Below the pieces are notes generated by a model. That model did no database searches and was not told where the DNA came from. It saw only the letters and a program-made list of their open reading frames with translations. Positions 47,601 to 57,093 of a stretch of 64,000 nt of DNA are shown here, in pieces (position 1 is the stretch's first letter; every line of letters begins with the position of its first letter). The translations under genes were made by a program, and so were the position numbers. The stretch comes from Takakia lepidozioides (taxonomy: Eukaryota > Streptophyta > Takakiopsida > Takakiales > Takakiaceae), in contig CM060731.1 of the NCBI GenBank assembly GCA_030704615.1, forward strand, positions 6,448,001-6,512,000, read 5' to 3'.

Positions 47601-50497
47601 AATTCGGCGCCATTTTCCAGTTCCAGGCCCTATTGCCGTTCAGGGACTTAGCCATTTTCGGGCTAAGTCCCTAGGGTGGCTGGCCCCGAAGTGGAAATTC
47701 GGCGCCATTTTCCAGTTCTAGGCCTTATTGCCGTTCAGGGACTTAGCCATTTTCGGGCTAAGTCCCTAGGGTGGCTGGCCCTGAACTGGAAATTCGGCGC
47801 CATTTTCCAGTTCTAGGCCTTATTGCCGTTCAGGGACTTAGCCATTTTCGGGCTAAGTCCCTAGGGTGGCTGGCCCTGAACTGGAAATTCGGCGCCATTT
47901 TTCCAGTTCTAGGCCCTATTGCGGTTCTGGGACTTAGCCATCTTCGGGCCAAACCGGGAAAAATGGCGCCGAATTTCCAGTTCAGGGCTCCCAAGATGGC
48001 TAAGTCCCTAGGGTGGCAGTCACCGAAAACCAAAATTCGGCGCCATTTTTCCATTTCTAGGCCCACTCACATCCGCCCCAACCTGGGAAAATGGTACCGA
48101 ATATGCATTTCAGGGACCTCATTGTGTTTTTCATGAATGCAGGTACTGCAAGTTCTCCCTTTTGGAGAAAGGTCATCTGTCTTTCGAGCCACCATTCTTC
48201 CTGGCATGGAGGAACCCTGGGGCTGACTCCATGTACACTGACGATATTGTGAAGGAGTGGCATCTGGAACATTTGCGTGATTGCCCTTGGTATGTGGACC
48301 TTCCGCCCGGCTCGCTCGACCCATCTGAGTTTCAATTGAAGCTGGATGCTGAATTTCGACGAAACCGGGCTCCGCTACCTCCATTGGGTGCAAAGAGGCA
48401 AAAGCGCTTGCGAACTCCAGGAAAGCGGCAGAGCTTGCTCAGGCAGGAATTCAGGAGAAATTGCATGAGAAGAGTAAAGGCCAAAGGAAAAGGACAAGGA
48501 AACAGGTGAGTGCAGTAACACCCAAAAAGAAGAAAACCATCGGGGCATCAGAGGAGGCGCAGGAGGGGACCCAAGAGAGTGACTCGGACGACGACTTTGT
48601 TCAAGGTCCTGCAACTGCTGTTGCTCCTACCCAGTCACCGGTCGTCCGGGTTCCCAAGTCAGTTCGGAGTGGGACTGGCTCTGCCAAGAAGTTGGCATTT
48701 GAGGGCGAGCCTACACGGCGGTATTCGGCGGTGACGTTTACGCACAGGCCAAAGCTAGAACCTCCAACCATCATCCAATGCGTCAATGAGAGCTTCCTTG
48801 ACGCTCTCGCTGCCAGGGCGAAGAAGGTGGCACACAGCAAGTCTCTGGCGGAGCAGAAGGGGAAAGCCAAGAAGAGGGCTGGCGGTACAGAGCCTAAAGA
48901 CACCCCTGGTTTTTGAAGCCATGATGGAATTCTTCACGGCTGTGAGCACGAATTGCAAGAGCACTCGGGGGGGGGGGGGTTGAGGTGGAGAGAGCTTGCG
49001 ACATAATTCTCCTCGACATTCCAGATGGGGAGCTGCTGGAGGGCCTGGATGGTGTGCCCACCTGGAACAGGTTTACTGAGGACTACTGGAAAGCCGGGTT
49101 TGGGCTGGTGGGGATGCTTCTGGATGACGATGGATGTGTGGTTGTCCTTGCCACGAGAGGGAAGACCACAGAGAATGCGGTGGCAAGGTGGACACCGAAA
49201 AGTGTCACCCCGGTCCTCCTCAGAAAATGGTTCTGCATCAGTACGCAGGGGTTGCGAACAGAGGGCCAAAGTGTAAGTTATCAATCTATTGCATTCACTT
49301 CATATTGTGGTGTATGTTAAGTAGACCCTGGAATTGATCCCTTCTTTGTTGGATGTGCAGACATTGGTGTTTGAGGCATATTGCTTTGTGAAGAGAGGGT
49401 CTACGTTCAAATTCCGCAACGACGGTCGTCTTGTTGATGCCGCTGTGGACCTTGTAACCTACGATGTCCTCTACAACTATGTGCCCCACTCTAGTATGCC
49501 GAAGGACACAAAGACAGGCAAACCGTGGCGGTACAGCCGGACCCGGAGCCCTGCTTTCATCCAAACCCTCATGGAGACGTGCTCGGATGTCCAAGGGCGG
49601 ATTCTGGACCTCACATGCGGCACGGATAAGCCTTCACGTGCTCAGTTTGTCCCCTGGCCCCATTGCAATTGCATGCCGCAAGCTATTAACCGCCCGCTTT
49701 GTTCCTCAGGTGCTTCAATGTGGGCAGGGACGTTGTCCGACAGGCATGTGTTCGCCTTCGAGCCAGATACTGCCCTCCACAACTCGGAACTTGCAGCGGC
49801 TGAACGTCTGCCGAAAGAGGAAGAGGCATCCTCGGAGGATGAGGAAAAATCCGAGAAGGAGCAGGGGGAGGAAGTTGGGATCGAGGCCGAGGAGCCCCCG
49901 GTTTACGAGTGAGTGGTGGCATTGTAAGTTGCCTCCAGATTTTGTGAGGCACCTCCCTCCGCTCTCTTATTTCATTGAAAACCCTTTCTGGTTGTGCTGG
50001 TATTGACATTCTTGAAGTGGATTTGTTCTTACTGTAGGATGCCAAGTACTGCCGGAGGGACGTCCACACCGGAGTTCATGGGCAGGAGGAACGTGCCTTT
50101 TTTTGCCAGGGGGGATTTCATGCCTAGTCCAGAAAGGGAGTACATCCTTCCTACTTATGCTGCCCGGCTTGCTTCGGTGTCCATTAGGAGGTGTTCCGAA
50201 CGTAGTCGTGTATAGCAGATTTTAGACGAGGCAAGCCTCAAGAAAATGAAGATGAGGGAGGAGGCAGCAGCTATTAGAGCCCGTCGGGCTCGTAGATTTG
50301 TCTTGGATTCTACTGAGGAAAGTGGGGGAGAAGACGCAGAAGATTCCCAAGAGGTGAGGTGGACAGTCCCCCAAGGAGAGGACGGGATTTTTGAGAGGCA
50401 TAGTGGAACTGATGCATCACAGAGCTCGGAGGATGAGGGGGATGAGGGGGATGAGGAAGAAGGTGGGGCAAGTTCCTCGGAGGGTGTAGGAGAGTAG
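44640..50497 (+). pseudogene. Gene B copy 2: ParB-like plus permuted DNA methyltransferase-like protein
   Basis: Exons matched to copy 1: a long first part ending 46052, 46171-46360, 46464-46748, about 46822-46958, 47054-47268, 48143-49272, 49361-49625, 49710-49908 and 50038-50497. Motifs: FRDGYRMGSAAFYVS and VWDGNHRLLAW (ParB-like), VTENAF after the first splice, EWHLEHLRDCPWYVDLP, a basic linker, DIILLDIPDGELL...MLLDDDGCVVVL, RTRSPAFIQTLMET and ILDLTCGTG plus ASMWA, then AFEPD and a Glu-rich tail. Motif I keeps G-T-G here, unlike copy 1. Lesions: frame changes near 45130-45350 and 45593, a TAG near 47096, a frame change near 48903, a G run near 48967, donor G1-to-A at 49626 (ATAAG), and a TAG at 50212. 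The lesions differ from those of copy 1, so the ancestor was intact. Confidence 0.72.
47336..48110. repeat. 95-bp tandem array inside a gene B intron, copy 2
   Basis: GGAAATTCGGCGCC recurs at 47408, 47502, 47598, 47693, 47788 and 47883, a 94-96 bp period. Each unit also has an inverted pair built on GGGACTTAGCCATTTTCGGG and CTAAGTCCCTAGG. The intron spans 47269-48142, between the exons matching 4471-4685 and 3255-4268 of copy 1. The intron of copy 1 at that place has a single palindrome. Confidence 0.93.
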
Positions 50498-50729
50498 TGC
50501 CCATTTCGGCTATGACAGTTAGAACACACTTGTATAGACGTGGCTTGCCACAAAATTTGCAATAAAATGTTGCATTTCAAGTCCACTGGTGCCACATTCC
50601 AACTTCACATGACCCTATTTCCGTGCCTCCTAACCCTATTTCCGTGGACTCACAATGGTCTGCTCATGCTTTTTTTTTTTCCCCGCTCATGCTCATGCCG
50701 CTCATGAAATAGCAGCCCCCCTGCCAGGA

Positions 50730-51887
50730 CAACCACCACCAACTGATGCTAATAATCAGGCCAGTAAAAGGCCGCCTTTTGTTGGGGTGGTGCAGTCAAG
50801 AGTGAGACCAGAAGTGGAGCCACAAGAACGAAGCTTGGTTATGGAGGAGGGGCAAAGCCTGCCTGAGGAGAAAGAAAACAAGAGTGGCAACAAAGGTAAG
50901 GAAGAAGACTTGCCTGAAGACGACCATGAAGACATCCGGGAAAGAGGTCCCAATGCTGATGATGACACAAGCGCTGAGGAGCCTGAAGAGGCAGATTTGC
51001 AAAGAGAGGACGACCCACTTTATTGTGAGGAGGATTCATGGACAACTGAAGGACAGAAGCGAGAGTTGCTGCAAATGGCTGCTGAAGAATGTTTGCCAAA
51101 AGGAATAGGAAGCCCTGGTGTTTGCAAAACGAGCAAGGGGGAGCACCAACCTGATGTGTTCAATGATGTGCCAGTCATACATCGCATAGCTTTCAGGTTC
51201 ATCAATAATGATTTGACTGGAAGGGAATGCAGGAGAGTACAAAGCAGGGCCAGAAATAACCAGTGGAAAGTTCGACATTGGTTTTACAAAGGTCTTGTGG
51301 TACCAAGGAGCTTGACAAAGGGAGCGATCATCAGCAAAGTGCATGCAGGGATAGGACACTTTGGAGTAAGAAGCATCCAAGAACAAACCGGCTATGGGTG
51401 TTTATTCTGGCATGATCACGCAAAGGAAATCAAACTTGAAAACTCAGCCAGCTTTGAGCAGCGACTGCAAATGAAATTGAGGAGGCTGCAAGGACGTGAA
51501 CAACAGCAGGAGTGCAAGCTCATGGGAGACCTCAAGTGGCCAACAGGCAAAGCAGAAAATAAGGGAGAAAACAAACCTGATGTGTTTGACGATCCACAAA
51601 CCATACATCACTTTACTGGTGGCAAAATGGGTTGTTCGAGCCACAACCAGATGAAGGGTGCACGCCTAATCTTCCAAGGGCATATTGTACCGAGAAAAAC
51701 TAATAAGGAGGAGTTAACGCATTGGAAGCACAACTGGAAAAAAAGAAGTGATGATGCCGCTGATTTTTACTTGTTGGATCATATCACCAATGAGTATGAA
51801 TGCGGTTTGCTGCCAAAGCATGTGGCGATCCGCAACGGCAACATGCTTCACGTTGAGGATCGGGGAAGCTGTAGAGGACACTCATGA
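50730..51887 (+). CDS. Retroelement ORF, right part split by MULE copy 2
   Basis: This continues, in phase, the frame ending at 37668. It is acidic at first (EEPEEADLQRED), then has repeated modules with PDVF(N/D)D and an HFGVRSIQ...FWHDHAKEI stretch faintly like an integrase zinc-binding region. I do not recognise the family. A further frame with PDLLDD (51748-52032) overlaps the end, so the module may repeat a third time after a frame change. It lies just upstream of the LTR at 52128. Confidence 0.5.
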   Translation, partial: QPPPTDANNQASKRPPFVGVVQSRVRPEVEPQERSLVMEEGQSLPEEKENKSGNKGKEEDLPEDDHEDIRERGPNADDDTSAEEPEEADLQREDDPLYCEEDSWTTEGQKRELLQMAAEECLPKGIGSPGVCKTSKGEHQPDVFNDVPVIHRIAFRFINNDLTGRECRRVQSRARNNQWKVRHWFYKGLVVPRSLTKGAIISKVHAGIGHFGVRSIQEQTGYGCLFWHDHAKEIKLENSASFEQRLQMKLRRLQGREQQQECKLMGDLKWPTGKAENKGENKPDVFDDPQTIHHFTGGKMGCSSHNQMKGARLIFQGHIVPRKTNKEELTHWKHNWKKRSDDAADFYLLDHITNEYECGLLPKHVAIRNGNMLHVEDRGSCRGHS

Positions 51888-52127
51888 TGACTGGCCAAAG
51901 GAAGCCCATACCAGAGACGACAAACAGGAAGAGTACCAGCCTGACCTGCTTGATGATGTGCAATCCAAGCATTACTTACCATTTGGAGTCATTAGGGAAT
52001 ACCTCACAAACAAGCAATGGACTCGGCCATGAAGGGAGCTGAAGGGAGTGTGCACAATGAAGACTTCAGCGCACATTGAGGATGCCCCCGAGGACGGAGA
52101 CAACCAAGGAACGGAGTGCATCACAGC

Positions 52128-53172
52128 TGTGGGTAAAAGGCGTGTGTCGGTAGGATTTTCAGACAAGGGATACTGTCGGAACAGGCATGTCGGCTCGACA
52201 GGAGAGATGAATGAAGTAATGGATGAAGTGGGGATGTGCAACAATCATCCAACATAATTCATTAAAGTGATCCCACGGATGAATGGATGGGGGTAGTGGA
52301 AATTTCATTCATTGAGTTTTAAGGGAAATGACAAAGTGGAGGGATGTGGGCACTGAATGGATGAATTGTCATACTTCATCCACGGAGTTATAGCTGCTTG
52401 CTAGATGAATTAAGGGTAGGTTAAAAGTGATTTTGTCTTATGTTGGCTAGATGATAAAGGGATAACACCCGTAGGCTGGCCAAATCAGTTTTTAGTAAGG
52501 GATCACATGGCACCATGGGATGCATTAAGGGCTGCCAGCTGACTTCCCAGAGGAGGGGAGGTGGCTGGGTAGGATTTAGGCTGGGATGGTGAGAGAGACA
52601 ACTCATTTTTGACATTGGAGCTTTTGGGAGCGTGAGGCCTCTTGGAGAGATGGATGCAACCTTATATGGAGCAAAGTGGAGTGGGCATTTGTGATCAAAC
52701 TTAGTTGGTACTTGGAACTAGTGTGGAATGATGAGTGTGTTTAACCATAGAATAGAATCAAAATTTAGCAATGCATGAAAGATAGAACTCTTGTTTGTTT
52801 GATGGCTGGAATGATAGCATAGTGCAGAACCAGAGTTAGACATGGCAATGACAACCAAGATCTTGAGAGCACTTAGTCAGCCTGAAGGTTAGTCCAGGCA
52901 ATATCCAAGTGCAAAACAAAAAACTATAGTAAGTCAGTTGAGCCATATAGATAGTGAGGGATCAGATTGTTGTAGTGTCACTGCCCCTATTGGTGGATAG
53001 TAGTTCTTCCAAACTAAGTTATGTGGGATAGCACACAGAAAACATGAGTGCTAGAGTAGAGATATCCCAAGGAGAAGGATGTTGTCTTCTCTTCCGCTGC
53101 GGCAGCATTCTATCCAAGGGGTATAAAAGGGTAAGACAAGGTAGAGTGAACCTTTAGGTAGGCCCTTCTTTT
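52128..53172 (+). mobile_element. LTR of retrotransposon family B (plus strand)
   Basis: It starts TGTGGGTAAAAGGCGTGTG and ends ...GCCCTTCTTTTT. It aligns end to end, inverted, with 23835-24875. It includes a TATA-like GGTATAAAAGGG (about 53119) shortly before the end. No primer site follows, so it is the 3' LTR of the interrupted element. Confidence 0.85.
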
Positions 53173-53570
53173 TGCACCACAGTTGCATGTACCTAGGTAG
53201 ATGTTGCCATCTGGGGTGCATAGTGCATAATCAGCCATCCCTGCCGATTTTGCCTGTCGAATCGGCATGTACACCCTGGGTGGCCGATTCGGCCAAATAA
53301 ATTGGCATGTGGAAAGGGCCTAATATGCCTTACCTGATTTTAACGTACTGCTGAACATGACATGATAGATGACAAACCCTAGATATCTCACTGACCTACT
53401 CTATCGTTATGTCTTCTCACCATCCCTTCTTTAAAAACATTTCTCGTATTTTGATTAACAAGGTTTGACGGCAGATGGTTTCACTTAAATTACTTTACCT
53501 GCAGGGATGTAATGTGAGACATGTGTTATCTAGGGCAGGTGTTATCTGGGGAAGGTGTAACAAGGAGTTG

Positions 53571-53790
53571 TTTTTTTTTTTTTACATTGATGGGTCTCCT
53601 CTTTAGGGAGGAGCCAATAAAGAAGACGCCTCTCGTAGGCAGCATAAATTACATAATGTCTCCTCATCCCGAATCTCGAAGGATTATTGCCTTCCATTAG
53701 AGGGTGGACACTTTGAACCCTACATCACCTATGTAGAGAGAAGGCACAAACACGAACCATTAGGCTATCTATTCAAGTGCACACTTGGCT
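53571..53790 (-). mobile_element. tRNA-derived SINE, diverged
   Basis: A T run at 53571-53583 (the poly-A tail on the minus strand) is followed by GGAGGAGCC...GTAAATTACATAATGTCTCC-like sequence that parallels the SINE at 59054-59228. A degenerate A box (TAGCCTAATGGTTCG) lies near 53776. Target duplications are not clear. Confidence 0.55.
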
Positions 53791-53971
53791 ATCATTGCTT
53801 CGTATTACTTGTGACTTCTGAGAATAATGTTCAATTTTTATTAATTAATTAATCAATCTTGAAATAATAAGTTATTCAATCAATTAATGGTACTATTTTT
53901 ATTATAGAGAGAAAATACTCAAGCTAGAGCTGATGTAACTAGAAGACCCCTACTATACATTCATACCTTGT
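53791..53971. other. AT-rich spacer, nothing recognised
   Basis: Short AT-rich DNA between the SINE and CACTA-2. Confidence 0.5.
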
Positions 53972-54426
53972 CCACACTACAACAGATTGCGGCTTTTATG
54001 ACTTCCATGGGTGCGCAGTCATGACAGATTTGTGGCAGAAATGCCATTTGTAGTCGTAAAATGCTTTTGAAGTCATAATGCAGGTCTGGAGAAGGCGTAT
54101 ATGCGACTGCATGGCTTCGAACTCTGCGCAACACAGGTCAAACATGTTTGACCACGAATATTGGCATGGTAGATATGACTACCAGTCACGGTCATGGCTA
54201 CACTAGAATGACGTGTGCATATTGCAAGACAGACATATGACTTCATGACTCTCACTCTAATGCATTATGCCAGATCATCACATGGATGAATCACTACATG
54301 ACTACACGTGTCGACACATGCTTTTCTGGTTATATATATAATATATGAGTATTTATATCTTAAAAAAACGGAGACTCTTACCACTAGAATGAATTAAAAA
54401 AACCCAAAAAAAACAAAGATTTAAAA

Positions 54427-54620
54427 AAAATCACATCGGCTGGTAAGTGCACAGTGTGTCGCCCTTGTGGTTTGGGGTTCAAACCCGCTGCCCTTATCCC
54501 GTGTGTGGGATTGTTCGAGACGGTATGTCTTGACGTTGATCGTCCTGTAGGTCTTATGGCCCATAAATGAAGGCGGGTGAATTTTCCCCCTCCTCAAGGG
54601 CTTGTGGTTTCCTTTAAGAG

Positions 54621-54651
<31 letters not shown>
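54427..54651 (+). mobile_element. tRNA-derived SINE with poly-A tail
   Basis: An A-box-like GGCTGGTAAGTGCACAGTG is followed about 30 bp later by a B-box-like GGGTTCAAACC, then a non-tRNA body and a poly-A tract of about 33 bases (54619-54651). AAAAAAATCA occurs on both sides as a possible target duplication. It lies inside CACTA-2. Confidence 0.7.
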
Positions 54652-54655
<4 letters not shown>

Positions 54656-54999
54656 AAAAGGGGCTTTTAGGGTTTACAAAAAGGTTAAAAACTTAAAAAG
54701 TTGCCCATCACAGTAGCGTGAACAGACTTAGAGCGAGCGGGAGGGAGAGAGAGAGAGGGTTGGGACTTAGAGCGAGCGAGCGAGCGGGAGAGAGGGCAAA
54801 CATGCATGGGAGGCCCGCAGTTGGATCAACCTTCGCATCTGGAGCAAGCAACCCTAGAAACGCTAGGGTATGTGTGCGAGGAGGTTTCGGCTGGGAGCCC
54901 GCCGTTCTTGGGAGAGTCAGCTTCGTCTTAGCAGGCCGTGTTTCAATCTCTACCCGCTCGGCCCTGATTTTACAGCACGGAGCAGAGCTGGCATGAGTT

Positions 55000-55830
55000 T
55001 CTAAAAGATCCTTCACGATGGTGGGACAACCGCAATCGCAAGGTGTGGCTTTTTCTTAATGTACGATGTGAAGAAGTTTGTCCATCCTGCAAATGTGGGT
55101 TGGCTCTCCTGTTAGTACCATGATTTGGTATTCTTCCTGATGTTTACAAGGTTCTTGGGAGAGTTAGCTTGGTCTTAGTAGGCCGTGTTTCAATCTCTGC
55201 CCACTCAGCTGCACCGTGGTGGTTCTCACTGACCAATCCGACATTACCTAACTACAGACACAAGCAGCACACACTAGAGGTCATCTTGGGTTCATGTTCA
55301 GTCAAATCCTCCATGGGTCATGACACAAGGTCGAGGACAATGTGGCGAGGGCACCTTCTTCTTCGACTTATTTCAGCCTATTTTGCCCTCTCATCAGACT
55401 CGGCCCTGAATTTGAATCATGGAGCAGAGCTGGCATGAGTTTTTTTAAGATCCTTCACGAGGGTGCGACCACAATCGCAAGGTGTGGTTTTTTTTTAATG
55501 TACGATGTGCAGAATTTTGTCCATCCTGCAAATGTGGGTTGTTGGCTCCTGTTAGTACCATGATTTGATATTCTTCCTGATGTTTACAAGGTTCTTGGGA
55601 GAGTCAGCTTGGTCTTAGCAGACCGTGTTTCAAAGTCTGCCTGCTCAGCTGCACCGTGGTGCAGGTTCTCATTGACCAATCCGACATTACCTGACTACAG
55701 ACACAAGCATCACACACAAGGTCAAATCCTCCATGGGTCATGACACAAGGTCAAGGACAGTGTGGTGAGGGCACCTTCTTCTTTGACCTATTTCAGCATG
55801 TTTTGTCCTCTCATCAGACGCCCTGAGATG
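55000..55830. repeat. Direct duplication inside CACTA-2
   Basis: Blocks from about 55010-55395 and 55440-55815 repeat the same order: 'gatccttcacga', 'ggtgtggttttt', 'gtccatcctgcaaatgtggg', 'ttcttcctgatgtttacaaggttcttggg', 'gcaccttcttctt'. They differ by small indels. No coding sense is evident. Confidence 0.8.
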
Positions 55831-56601
55831 CATATTGAATTTTGTAAGTTAGCTCATTGCTCGTTGATAAGTAGGGTTGGGGGTGTTTGCTGGAACAATT
55901 CTAGGCTGTCATTGTCAGCTGCTAGCAGGAAGGCAAGGATGTATGCATAGATAGCTGAAGGATTTTGTGCAGAGGCATAGATAGCTGAAGGAGCAGGGAT
56001 AGAGTGTGGGCCCAAATTCGTCCAAGAGGGCCGGATTTCAAGCTCCATTATTTCAGTGTCATCCATTCAGCCAAGGTGACATTGCCAAGGCTTTACTCGC
56101 AACACGATGCTTGTAAAGCTTCCTTAGCTTGAATGCTGATTATGCTTGAATTATTAGGTTTGTAAAGCCAGTTTTGAAATTTTCATGGTAATCAGCTCTC
56201 TTGAAAATCTGTAGGTTGCAAGCCATTTACAGCGGGCCGTGGGTGGACTGGAAGACAGCCATTGAAAGTCCTGGTGCAAGTTAATACCAGTGGAGAGCAG
56301 AATAAGCTTCATATGCCCTTTTGGTGCTAGTTATCTTCATGTATGGTACTGTTGAACACCAACAATCTTTTGGTGAGATTCTGTCTTGGTGCACATGTCT
56401 GATAAAGAAAGACGGTAATGTTTGTTCTGAAACCTGAAGGCGTGAAATGATTCACCACAACAAGAGCATTACGCGTGTCACAGTACAAGCTGTAAGAAAG
56501 CAAGAGATACATAGTTATACAGTCAAACAGACAACTATCAGTTTCTGTGGAATCTCTTGCCAATGGCAGGATGGGTTGGGAATAGCCAAGTCAGGAGGTG
56601 A

Positions 56602-57093
56602 ATGCCTGTCAAATTACCACATGTCCTTTTGAACACTGCCCCTGCCCTGGTGGACATGTACGCCAATTGTGGGTGCATTGAGGATGCAAAGGGAGTGTTC
56701 AACACTGTGGCTGAACGAGATGTGGTGTCGTGGAGTGCGATGCTTGCTAGGTATGCACAGCTGGGGTGCGGGATGGAGGCTCCAACCTTTGAGAAAATGA
56801 TGGGGGAAGGGGTGAAGGCCGCCGACATAACGTTTGTGTGCATTTGCAGTGCGTCTGCAGCCCTGGAAAATGGCAAAGAGATCCATGGTGACATCATCAA
56901 ATCTGCAATTGTACCAGATGTCATCCTGAACATGGCTCTGGTGGCCATGTATGCTAAATGTGGGAGCATTGAGGATGCCAAGGGAGTGTTCAACACTATG
57001 GCTGAACTAGATGTGGTGTCGTGGAATGCGATGCTTGAAGGGTGTGCAGAGCAGGAGCGCGGGATGGGGCTTTGGACACCTGAAAGCAAATGA
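56602..57093 (+). pseudogene. PLS-type pentatricopeptide repeat (PPR) fragment
   Basis: The 163-codon frame contains about four PPR-like units: LVDMYANCGCIEDAKGVFN, ERDVVSWSAMLARYAQLG, MAEL...DVVSWNAMLEGCAEQ and LVAMYAKCGSIEDAKGVFN. Plant organelle RNA-binding PPR proteins normally have ten or more units and an E/DYW tail; these are absent. The duplicated CGSIEDAKGVFN units show an internal repeat. It lies in a non-autonomous CACTA, so it reads as transduplicated cargo. Flanking 'ctgtcattgtcagctgctagcag' repeats recur at 55902, 57168 and 57741 and inverted near 62050. Confidence 0.85.

Larger units (their letters stand above)
37669..50718. mobile_element. Two-gene MULE with ParB-methyltransferase gene, copy 2 (complete, 13.05 kb)
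   Basis: The ends read GAGGTTTGCTATTTCATGAG at the left and, in complement, GGGCTGCTATTTCATGAGC at the right. These are short imperfect TIRs followed by ATGAGC/CGGC repeats. The flanks form an 11-bp direct repeat. Inside, from left: a 74-bp tandem array, gene A on the minus strand (38428-42017), a palindrome array (42240-43900), and gene B on the plus strand (about 44640-50497) with a 95-bp array in an intron. The whole is GC-richer than its surroundings. Gene A has two frameshifts and gene B several lesions, so mobility would need another copy. Confidence 0.9.
32339..53172 (+). mobile_element. Retrotransposon B relative (3' part) interrupted by CACTA-1 and MULE copy 2
   Basis: Host-element pieces are 32339-32433, 37272-37668 and 50730-53172. 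Removing CACTA-1 with one ATC copy and MULE copy 2 with one CCCTGCCAGGA copy joins them into one open frame of about 550 codons, ending at 51887. An LTR follows at 52128-53172. That two independent excisions restore the same frame is strong support for both boundaries. The 5' part of the retroelement was not found upstream. Confidence 0.82.

Noticed and set aside
47486-48136. ORFs of repeated 'LNWKFGAIF' peptides in the 95-bp array
   Set aside because: Translations of a tandem array lying inside an intron of gene B.
48966-48980. G run as a programmed frameshift site in gene B
   Set aside because: Copy 1 has no equivalent run and copy 2 has several other lesions, so simple decay is more likely.
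54718-54996. Arg/Gly-rich ORF in CACTA-2 next to GAGCGAGCG repeats
   Set aside because: Low-complexity sequence with no family resemblance and no splice context.
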